NCBI GenBank assembly: GCA_945906975.1
Contig: CAMDRY010000164.1
Location: 1-7,063, forward strand
DNA from: Bordetella parapertussis
Lineage (GTDB): Bacteria > Pseudomonadota > Gammaproteobacteria > Burkholderiales > SG8-39
Length of the DNA: 7,063 nt
Reading direction: 5' to 3'
A program made the translations under genes and the position numbers. This document shows, piece by piece, positions 1 through 4,418 of this stretch; the first letter of the stretch is position 1, and every line of letters begins with the position of its first letter. Below the pieces are notes generated by a model. The model saw nothing but the letters and a program-made list of their open reading frames with translations, had not been told where the DNA came from and made no database searches.

Positions 1-623
1 GGCTGCTTGACATCTACTTGAATAAGTGCCAAATCGTTGGATTCATCAGCCGCAATCAGTTTTGCCGGATACTCCGCTCCAGCCGCGGTAGTTCGAATCG
101 AGCTGCAGCCTTCCACCACGTGATGGTTTGTGATCGCGACTCCGGCCGAGTTAATGAAGAAACCGGATCCGCTGCCATCGCCCCTTCTTGGATTGGAGCC
201 ATTCGATGCGTTGGGCTGGCGCTGGCCTTTGGGTTCGATGCGAGCGATGGTTCCCTGACAAGTCACTGAACTCCAGCAGTTTGTGGTCAGGCTTGTGCCT
301 TGAGACTCGCAGATTGCGTCCACGACGGCATTCCCGCCAGCTTGAGTGGCGCGATATCGAAGTTGGCCGATTGCGTCTGCCTCGGTAGGCGCTGGGTCCG
401 TCAATTGATTCTTACATGACGTCGTAGTGGCTGGCCCCAGGCGGGTGACCTGTCCGTTGATTGGTTCGGCTACGCGGTAAACCTGAACCTGCGCGTTTAG
501 TCGAAGCCGCGAGTCTTCGTCAATTCGCACTACTGGCACTAGCGGGCCGATGCACCCGGACAGCGAAACGAGCAGTGCCAGAAGCAGAACGATTCGCGGG
601 AGTGCTGAGGGGTTTCGGATCAA
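1..623 (-). CDS. Lipoprotein with RcsF-like domain fused to trypsin/HtrA-like serine protease (partial, C-terminus off window)
   Basis: Read by hand on the minus strand; 207 codons are present and the frame runs off at base 1. A TTG start at 623 is chosen because GGAG lies 6 bases upstream and because it gives a proper lipoprotein signal: basic start, hydrophobic run at residues 11-22, lipobox L21-S22-G23-C24. No ATG is available. Residues about 47-130 resemble the RcsF outer-membrane stress sensor: four cysteines C70, C105, C116 and C122, spaced 35/11/6 (35/9/6 in E. coli RcsF from memory), with a GGNAVV segment before the second. A Gly/Ser/Asn-rich linker leads to the start of a trypsin-like domain: GSGSGFFIN at 150-158, TNHHVV with likely catalytic H168, and NDLALIQV with likely catalytic D197. 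The serine motif would lie off the window. Likely role (inference): an outer-membrane-anchored periplasmic protease whose RcsF-like part senses or docks. It is the first gene of its cassette, beginning 64 bases after the attC crossover point. Confidence 0.88.
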   Translation of the reverse strand, partial: MIRNPSALPRIVLLLALLVSLSGCIGPLVPVVRIDEDSRLRLNAQVQVYRVAEPINGQVTRLGPATTTSCKNQLTDPAPTEADAIGQLRYRATQAGGNAVVDAICESQGTSLTTNCWSSVTCQGTIARIEPKGQRQPNASNGSNPRRGDGSGSGFFINSAGVAITNHHVVEGCSSIRTTAAGAEYPAKLIAADESNDLALIQVDVKQ

Positions 624-681
624 TTGCCGCTCCAAGGAGTAAGGCTGAGGTCGTGAGGGTACCCCGGTCTCTGATTCTGAA

Positions 682-750
682 GCCTAACGTTAACGGCCAG
701 CGGCGCGCACGGCTTCATCGCGCGCGTTCGGTTGCGCCGTGTTGTTGGGC
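682..750 (-). other. attC: attC site of the higBA-like cassette
   Basis: Read on the minus strand, R'' is GCCCAAC (750-744) and R' is GTTAGGC (688-682), both fitting the RYYYAAC/GTTRRRY rule. GC-rich inner arms (ACGGCGC and GCGCGCCG with GGCCGTTAAC) can pair partly. The site is 69 bases long. It begins six bases after the antitoxin stop at 757, which is typical placement. Crossover would fall between 688 and 687, so bases from 687 down belong to the RcsF-protease cassette. Confidence 0.88.
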
Positions 751-756
751 GTCGGC

Positions 757-1056
757 TTAGCGATGATTGGCTTCAGCATGCAACGTGAGTCCCAAGGCTC
801 CCACTACCTTGAGAATCGTGTCGAAGTCAGGGCTGCGCTCTCCGGAAAGTGCTTTGTAAAGACTTTCTCTAGAGAGACCCGAATCGCGTGCCACTTGCGA
901 CATGCCTTTCGCGCGAGCGATATTGCCAAGGGCCTTCGCGATGAATGCGGCATCACCGTTGGCTTCTTCAAAGCAAGCCTCAAGGTAAGCAGCCATTTCC
1001 TCAGGAGTCCTAAGATGTTCGGCAACGTCGTAGCGAGTGGTTACTGTTTTAGCCAT
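757..1056 (-). CDS. HigA-type antitoxin, putative addiction module antidote protein (XRE HTH)
   Basis: This 99-residue protein resembles the antidote family that follows HI1419-type killer proteins. Residues 1-35 (RYDVAEHL, then MAAYLEACFEEA) match the family's conserved N-terminus. Residues about 38-93 form an XRE/lambda-repressor-type helix-turn-helix, with SQVARDSGLSRESLYKALSG around the recognition helix. It should bind and neutralise the upstream toxin and repress the shared promoter. ATG lies five bases after the toxin stop, and a GGAG inside the toxin's last codons serves as ribosome-binding site, so the pair is almost certainly co-transcribed and translationally coupled. The stop lies six bases before the attC. 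The higA/higB naming is customary for this group, but the family is distinct from plasmid Rts1 HigBA, so no symbol is given. Confidence 0.93.
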   Translation of the reverse strand: MAKTVTTRYDVAEHLRTPEEMAAYLEACFEEANGDAAFIAKALGNIARAKGMSQVARDSGLSRESLYKALSGERSPDFDTILKVVGALGLTLHAEANHR

Positions 1057-1061
1057 TGAAC

Positions 1062-1358
1062 TTACTCCAAAAGGTTACGCGCAAGACGCAAGGCCACCTT
1101 GATGTCGTTGGCCTGAGTTTTCTTGTCGCCACCGGCCAGCAAAATAATTATCTCGTGTCCTCGCGACTTGAAATAAACCCGGTAACCAGGGCCGAAATCA
1201 ATCCGCAGTTCAGAAACGCCCTCACCCACTGACTTGACATCGCCTGGATTTCCCTCGGCCATCCGGTCAAGCCGGGCTTGTACGCGCGCCCTTGCCTTCA
1301 TGTCGCGCAAGCCATCCAGCCATTGAGCGAATTCAGCGGTTTTGCGAATTTCGATCAT
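1062..1358 (-). CDS. HigB/RelE-superfamily toxin, putative addiction module killer protein
   Basis: This 98-residue protein has the hallmarks of the HI1419-like killer family in the RelE/ParE superfamily: an N-terminal helical half (residues 10-35, with ARARVQARLDRM), then the block VGEGVSELRIDFGPGYRVYF at 44-63, and IILLAGGDKKTQANDI at 70-86. Relatives of this fold are mostly ribosome-dependent mRNA endonucleases; that activity is inferred here. It is the first gene of a toxin-first operon with the HTH antitoxin at 757-1056. ATG at 1358 has no good Shine-Dalgarno and sits about seven bases after the -10 box, so the mRNA may be leaderless. Length is normal for the family. Confidence 0.93.
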   Translation of the reverse strand: MIEIRKTAEFAQWLDGLRDMKARARVQARLDRMAEGNPGDVKSVGEGVSELRIDFGPGYRVYFKSRGHEIIILLAGGDKKTQANDIKVALRLARNLLE

Positions 1359-1364
1359 TGACCT

Positions 1365-1393
1365 AATGTAGCCTTGTGGCTACACCTTGTCAA
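1365..1393 (-). promoter_or_regulatory. Sigma-70-type promoter of the higBA-like operon
   Basis: On the minus strand, a consensus -35 TTGACA (1393-1388) is followed by a 17-base spacer and a -10 TACATT (1370-1365). The expected transcription start falls at about 1358-1359, on or next to the toxin ATG. The promoter lies wholly inside the cassette, between the R' box (1418-1424) and the gene, so the module can be expressed anywhere in the array. Confidence 0.8.
1367..1384. promoter_or_regulatory. Palindromic operator over the higBA-like promoter
   Basis: A perfect inverted repeat, TGTAGCC-TTGT-GGCTACA (7-base arms, 4-base centre), overlaps the spacer and the first part of the -10 box. Its position is ideal for autorepression by the HTH antitoxin, alone or with the toxin. 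The palindrome is seen; the binding partner is inferred. Confidence 0.7.
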
Positions 1394-1417
1394 GGTCGCG
1401 TCGAGGATCCACTAGAC

Positions 1418-1504
1418 GTCCAACGTGTTGTTCTGCGGCGGGCCACGACGATAATTGCACTGGTGCGACGCTGGCGGCCCGTCCGCAGCAACAAAAGGTT
1501 GGGT
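1418..1504 (-). other. attC: attC site of the small-hydrolase cassette (87 bp type)
   Basis: On the minus strand, R'' is ACCCAAC (1504-1498) and R' is GTTGGAC (1424-1418). The inner arms GTTGCTGCGGACGGGCC and GGCCCGCCGCAGAAC pair almost fully, with single unpaired G and A bases on the left arm, the polarity expected for a minus-strand cassette. It is 79% identical (69 of 87 positions, counted by eye) to the site at 6773-6859. Crossover would fall between 1424 and 1423. Confidence 0.92.
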
Positions 1505-1532
1505 CGCGTGCCGCGCGCCAACGCATGATCGG

Positions 1533-2441
1533 TTACGGTTTCACGTCGGCCGGGATCAAACCGGTCTTGACCCAGGACAGCATTGCGATCACGGTCTCGC
1601 GCTCCACTCCGACAAAACCATGGGCCGTGAATGCTTCACAGGCCGCGCCGCGTCCAGGTCCGCCACCACGGACCGTGAGGAGAGGTTTGCGGGTCCTTTG
1701 GGAGAACTCCCTGGCGCCCCGATATGATGTGTAGGCGCACGGGTCGTCCTCGTGATGTACCCAGAGCAACTCGGCCGACAGTTCGGCCCAAGTCACCGCA
1801 GACAGGCCTGGCCCATTTCGCGAGGATAGGAACAACGAGGCCGTCAGGATGGTTCGGCGCGCCAGCAGCGGGTTCATGCGCGAGGCATGGAATGCACTGA
1901 CCGAGCCTTCGCTCGTCCCGACAAATGTCCAGTTCTCAACATTGTATCGGTGGCCTATTTCCTTGAGCAGTGCCTCCACGTCCGCGCCATATCGGGGACC
2001 CTCTCGAAATTGCTGGGTGAAAGTCGCCCACTGGTCAGACGGCGCATCCACGACGACCATCAGCGTTTCCGCGTCCAGCCAGTGTCTGCGGGAGCGCACA
2101 AGAAAATTCCCGCGAAGCTCGAATCTCGGCTGGCCGTTTTCGTCCCCGAGTCTCATGATGCCCGGATAGCCGGGGAATAGCACAATGGCGTGCTTGAACG
2201 TCTTTGCGCCCTGTAGGTGCGTTACGAGTCCGGATATCGTGTAGCCATCGCGCTTTGCGGTCACGACGTCGGTTGGGTGCGAGAGGTTGGCGTCGGACGC
2301 AGGAGAAATTCCCACCTGCGCGTGGCCGAGCGGGGCGCCCGTCAACGGAAGCGCGACGAAGAGGACGAAGATCCGAACGGAGCGAAGGCGAATTAACGCA
2401 AGAGACCGATGGTCTATTTGAATTCCGAAAATAGAGTGCAT
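1533..2441 (-). CDS. Exported alpha/beta hydrolase family protein
   Basis: This 302-residue protein has a basic start (residues 11-23), a hydrophobic segment (about 24-38) and a likely signal-peptidase site near GHA-Q (41/42), so it is probably periplasmic. The fold is suggested by HAIVLFPGYPG at 84-94, by the nucleophile elbow G175-T-S177-E-G179, by an acidic site after the LLWVHH strand (D232 or D233) and by TAHGF with candidate catalytic H274. C235 and C268 could form a disulfide. Substrate is unknown; relatives are usually annotated only as alpha/beta hydrolases. The ATG is the only in-frame ATG before residue 96; it lies 17 bases after the attC crossover point and has no clear ribosome-binding site or promoter, so expression probably depends on read-through from the upstream cassette. 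The stop lies 28 bases before its attC. Confidence 0.85.
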   Translation of the reverse strand: MHSIFGIQIDHRSLALIRLRSVRIFVLFVALPLTGAPLGHAQVGISPASDANLSHPTDVVTAKRDGYTISGLVTHLQGAKTFKHAIVLFPGYPGIMRLGDENGQPRFELRGNFLVRSRRHWLDAETLMVVVDAPSDQWATFTQQFREGPRYGADVEALLKEIGHRYNVENWTFVGTSEGSVSAFHASRMNPLLARRTILTASLFLSSRNGPGLSAVTWAELSAELLWVHHEDDPCAYTSYRGAREFSQRTRKPLLTVRGGGPGRGAACEAFTAHGFVGVERETVIAMLSWVKTGLIPADVKP

Positions 2442-2451
2442 GTTCAGCGCG

Positions 2452-2508
2452 GCTCAACGTCTGAATTGTGCGGAGCCAACAGGCGTCCGCACCAATGAAT
2501 AGTTAGCC
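2452..2508 (-). other. attC: attC site of the RelE-like toxin-antitoxin cassette
   Basis: On the minus strand, R'' is GGCTAAC (2508-2502) and R' is GTTGAGC (2458-2452). The inner arms GTGCGGACGCC and GGCTCCGCAC pair with one bulged C on the left arm. At 57 bases it is a short site. The TAA of the R'' box is the stop codon of the toxin gene. R'' is the exact reverse complement of the R' box at the cassette's 5' end (3036-3030), a cassette border signature. Confidence 0.9.
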
Positions 2509-2763
2509 GACGAGCTTGTCGTACTCGCCATGAGTACCAATCCAAAACCAATGGACGCCGTCTGGTACAGGAAGCCCCAGTGCCCTGTAATAGAGGCCAA
2601 CTCGGACGCTGTGATATTTACCATTTCCAACCGTCTTGAAATGCAGCGATGGGTGCGCCAGATCGGTCTTGAGCTGAGCGTAATTCCGGTTTGCGAGGGC
2701 TTGAACGTCAGGGGGTAACGCGTCGAGACACTGCCAAAAGCGCTTTGACGCTGTGTGTTTCAA
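2503..2763 (-). CDS. RelE/ParE-superfamily toxin
   Basis: This 86-residue protein has the RelE/ParE layout: helical N-terminal half (KRFWQCLDALPPDVQALANR, 7-26), then strands with HFKTVGNGKYHSVRVGLYYR (41-60) and VHWFWIGTHGEYDKLV (70-85), the last resembling the W-I-G-x-H-x-E-Y-D end common in this superfamily. It is probably a ribosome-dependent mRNA endonuclease or gyrase poison; which one cannot be told. Start is TTG at 2763, overlapping the antitoxin TGA as TTGA, so translation is coupled and likely modest. The stop codon is supplied by the R'' box of the attC, so the coding frame enters the recombination site. The antitoxin lies upstream. Confidence 0.87.
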   Translation of the reverse strand: MKHTASKRFWQCLDALPPDVQALANRNYAQLKTDLAHPSLHFKTVGNGKYHSVRVGLYYRALGLPVPDGVHWFWIGTHGEYDKLVG

Positions 2764-2960
2764 AGCTCTCGCGCCGAGCCAGCACGATAGTCGGCAAGCG
2801 CTTCAGCAGCCAGTCCGTCAAGCTTGCCGGCGGCAGCATCTTGCTCGATTTGCTTATCCCAAGCGGCGGCATCGAACGCAGCGAACCATCTCCGGAACTC
2901 CGCTAGCTCCGAAGGGGGCAGTGACTCCACGGCCTTTTCAATCGACTTTACGTTTCCCAT
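2760..2960 (-). CDS. Small antitoxin partner of the RelE-like toxin
   Basis: This 66-residue acidic protein has ESLPPSELAEFRRWFAAFDA at 12-31 and WDKQIEQDAAAGKLDGLAAE at 34-53, a pattern of small hypothetical proteins encoded just before RelE/ParE-like toxins. It lacks an obvious DNA-binding motif. ATG at 2960 has a good AGGAG seven bases upstream. Its TGA overlaps the TTG start of the toxin. The antitoxin role is inferred from gene order, size, overlap and sequence pattern. The segment between it and the cassette 5' end (2961-3035) should hold the promoter, but I see no convincing -35/-10 pair. Confidence 0.8.
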   Translation of the reverse strand: MGNVKSIEKAVESLPPSELAEFRRWFAAFDAAAWDKQIEQDAAAGKLDGLAAEALADYRAGSAREL

Positions 2961-3029
2961 GCTTCCACTCCTATCGGGACGGGGGAAATTGAAGTATGCG
3001 GCAAGTCAGTACCAAGGCGCAAATTCGTC

Positions 3030-3092
3030 GGCTAACGTCTGCGTTCAACGGCACGCAGTTTTATGCGCGTCCGTTGCGACGCATAGTTATGC
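3030..3092 (-). other. attC: attC site of the DUF433/DUF5615 cassette
   Basis: On the minus strand, R'' is GCATAAC (3092-3086; one base off the RYYYAAC rule) and R' is GTTAGCC (3036-3030). Arms TGCGT with ACGCA and CAACGG with CCGTTG pair across a short AT-containing loop. The site is 63 bases long. The TAA in R'' is the stop codon of the PIN-like toxin. Unlike other cassettes here, R'' does not match the box at its cassette's 5' end (GTTGGGG at 3671-3665). Confidence 0.82.
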
Positions 3093-3410
3093 TTCAACAC
3101 GAATCAGCTGCCCAAGTCGTACGGACGCGATCGCGGTCAAGCCAGCCGGGACAAGAGGCAGCAGATCTTCGAGGGCATTACTCGCAGCGCAGAGTACGAC
3201 CACGGCAAGACGCCGCTTCGAGATGTTCTGCTGAAACTCGAGATTCTGGTCGCCGGTTAAGAATACCGAGAACCCAGCGTCCTCGGCTTGAGTGAGCAAT
3301 GCACCGTTCTTGAGACCTGTCCACGACTCTTGGTGTACCGTACGAGCGTCGTGGCCGACCAAGTAGGGCGCCAGCTGCCGAGGAAGCTGCTCATCAAGCA
3401 GAATGCGCAA
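3087..3410 (-). CDS. DUF5615 PIN-like toxin (VapC45-like)
   Basis: This 107-residue protein matches the DUF5615 PIN-like family: MRILLDEQLPRQLAPYL at the start with acidic D6 and E7, E43-D44 in the middle, and FLTGDQNLEF at 50-59 with D54, the kind of acidic set that binds metal in PIN ribonucleases. Members pair with DUF433 proteins, as in Mycobacterium tuberculosis VapBC45. RNase activity is inferred. The start is TTG at 3410, the first start in this frame (a stop lies three codons upstream), and it overlaps the antitoxin by 17 bases, so it is translationally coupled. The stop codon comes from the attC R'' box. Confidence 0.9.
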   Translation of the reverse strand: MRILLDEQLPRQLAPYLVGHDARTVHQESWTGLKNGALLTQAEDAGFSVFLTGDQNLEFQQNISKRRLAVVVLCAASNALEDLLPLVPAGLTAIASVRLGQLIRVEA

Positions 3411-3618
3411 GATCGCTCACGGCTTCGTGAGCCGCTTCCAACGACGCAACCGCTTGCTCTCGCGAAACACTGGGAAACGAGTCGAGAAATTCGTCGAGAC
3501 TGTGGTTTCGTTCGAGGTAATCGATCAGATTGCGAAATGGAACGCGTGTCCCAACAAATACCGGTGTGCCGCCGAGAATATCCGGATCGCTGTGAACAAC
3601 TGGTGAGATGTTTGGCAT
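3394..3618 (-). CDS. DUF433 antitoxin (VapB45-like)
   Basis: This 74-residue protein carries the DUF433 signature GGTPVFVGTRVPFRNLIDYL at 16-35, then HSLDEFLDSFPSVSREQAVASL at 39-60, which forms a small helix-turn-helix-like domain. DUF433 proteins are antitoxins of DUF5615 PIN-like toxins and probably repress their own operon. ATG at 3618 has a strong GAGGGG five bases upstream. It precedes and overlaps the toxin gene by 17 bases. A TAGAAT resembling a -10 box lies about 25 bases upstream of the ATG, but no matching -35 box was seen. Confidence 0.92.
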   Translation of the reverse strand: MPNISPVVHSDPDILGGTPVFVGTRVPFRNLIDYLERNHSLDEFLDSFPSVSREQAVASLEAAHEAVSDLAHSA

Positions 3619-3664
3619 GTCGGCCCCTCAATTTATCAATTCTAGCTCATCGCCCGCGTTGAGG

Positions 3665-3722
3665 CCCCAACGTTCCGGTTAAGCGGCGCGCTTTTGCGTC
3701 CGTTTTGAACCGGTGGTTAGAG
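3665..3722 (-). other. attC: attC site of the brnTA cassette
   Basis: On the minus strand, R'' is CTCTAAC (3722-3716) and R' is GTTGGGG (3671-3665). Arms CCGGTT and AACCGG pair perfectly, followed by AA/TT, CGG/CCG and CGC/GCG, with extra C and A bases on the left arm, as in classical attC sites such as the Vibrio cholerae repeats. R'' is the exact reverse complement of the box at the cassette's 5' end (4294-4288). The brnA frame ends inside this site. Confidence 0.93.
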
Positions 3723-3954
3723 GTTGCGAATGATGTTCGGCATACGCGTCAAGCAATCGTCGAATCATTCGCTGGTATTGCGTATTGTTTTTCTGCGCCT
3801 CGATCTTGAAGAAGTCGACGCTACGTTTGCTCAGGGCGATGGTGACCTTGACCCCCGCGTCTTGAAAAGCGAGATCCTCAGGCCGGGGTAGAAAGTCAGC
3901 GACGACCTTGGGGCTTCCGAGTGGTTCGTTCGTGTATTTTATTTTCGCGTTCAT
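3679..3954 (-). CDS. brnA: BrnA-type antitoxin (ribbon-helix-helix)
   Basis: From ATG at 3954 this is 91 residues; an in-frame TTG at 3990 would add 12 residues but looks less natural. A ribbon-helix-helix is visible: strand VKVTIALS at 35-42, then helices through KRSVDFFKIEAQKNNTQYQR and MIRRLLDAYAEH, a pattern typical of antitoxins next to BrnT. It should neutralise BrnT and repress the operon, probably at the palindrome at 4234-4253. It overlaps brnT by 59 bases. Its last 13 to 14 codons, a basic tail TGSKRTQKRAA, and its stop are encoded by the attC site, so this tail may be a product of the recombination site rather than of the family. Confidence 0.9.
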   Translation of the reverse strand: MNAKIKYTNEPLGSPKVVADFLPRPEDLAFQDAGVKVTIALSKRSVDFFKIEAQKNNTQYQRMIRRLLDAYAEHHSQPLTTGSKRTQKRAA

Positions 3955-4216
3955 AGATTTGTTTGCCCTTCCGCCAATAGCCTGCTCCAAATATGCGAAT
4001 TACATCGTCTCGATACGTAAATCGCACCGTTAGGATGCCCTCGCCAACCCAGCCAAAACAGAAATGCCGTTCCTCAACGGAACTGTGGGGGTGATCTTCC
4101 GCGAGTACGCGATGGGGGTCTGCAAAAGCGAACTGCGCTTCCGCGAAGGACACCCCGTGCTTTTCCTGATTCTCGCTATCTTTCTTCGTATCCCATGCAA
4201 ACCGAGCTTTGACCAT
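3896..4216 (-). CDS. brnT: BrnT-family toxin
   Basis: This 106-residue protein fits the BrnT family (RelE-like fold, ribonuclease that blocks translation): FAWDTKKDSENQEKHGVSFA at 6-25, DP at 33-34, HSSVEERHFCFG at 44-55, and a central strand pair LTVRFTYRDDVIRIFGAGYW at 62-81 followed by a Lys/Arg segment ending in YERE. It is toxin-first, as is usual for brnTA. The C-terminus runs about 15 residues past the usual end and overlaps brnA. ATG at 4216 follows a short leader with only a weak AGG. The cassette 5' end lies 77 bases upstream, leaving room for the operator palindrome. Confidence 0.95.
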   Translation of the reverse strand: MVKARFAWDTKKDSENQEKHGVSFAEAQFAFADPHRVLAEDHPHSSVEERHFCFGWVGEGILTVRFTYRDDVIRIFGAGYWRKGKQIYERENKIHERTTRKPQGRR

Positions 4217-4233
4217 GCGAAAGCCTAATACAA

Positions 4234-4253
4234 GTATGGCTTATTAGCCATAC
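4234..4253. promoter_or_regulatory. Palindromic candidate operator upstream of brnTA
   Basis: A perfect inverted repeat, GTATGGCT-TATT-AGCCATAC (8-base arms, 4-base centre), lies 17 bases upstream of the brnT ATG in AT-rich sequence, next to a TATATATA run. BrnA antitoxins repress their own promoter as ribbon-helix-helix proteins (known), so this is the natural operator candidate. I could not place a convincing -35/-10 pair, so promoter details are open. Confidence 0.65.
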
Positions 4254-4287
4254 ATATATATGGATACGTTGCTGGCCACCGTGCGAC

Positions 4288-4351
4288 CTCTAACGCCCGG
4301 CTTCAGGCGCGCGCCGCTCGCGGCGCGTCGTCCTGCAAGCCGTTGTTCGGT
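4288..4351 (-). other. attC: attC site of the large-hydrolase cassette
   Basis: On the minus strand, R'' is ACCGAAC (4351-4345) and R' is GTTAGAG (4294-4288). Arms GGCTTGCAGG and CCTGAAGCC pair with one bulged G on the left arm, then GC-rich CGCGCCGC and GCGGCGCG close the stem on a GAGC-type loop. R'' is the exact reverse complement of the box at this cassette's 5' end (6779-6773). It begins 67 bases after the hydrolase stop. Confidence 0.95.
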
Positions 4352-4418
4352 GGCATGGGCACCTGAGCTGCACTGCCTTGAAAGGCCGCAAACGGCAAAA
4401 AAACCTGCCGCTCACACT

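Noticed and set aside
1404..1415. GGATCCACTAG, identical to part of a common cloning-vector polylinker
   Set aside because: Only 11 bases match; the flanks continue as natural cassette sequence, so chance is more likely than vector contamination.
2035..2457. A 140-residue minus-strand frame overlapping the small hydrolase
   Set aside because: It is an alternative frame over the signal peptide and fold region of the 302-residue protein, with low-complexity Arg-rich sequence and no family match.
3955..3990. TTG at 3990 as the brnA start
   Set aside because: ATG at 3954 gives the normal family start and a shorter overlap with brnT.
4391..4414. CGGCA and TGCCG around a T-run just after the large hydrolase stop (minus strand), as a terminator
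   Set aside because: The T-run is in the loop rather than after the stem, and the stem is only five bases.
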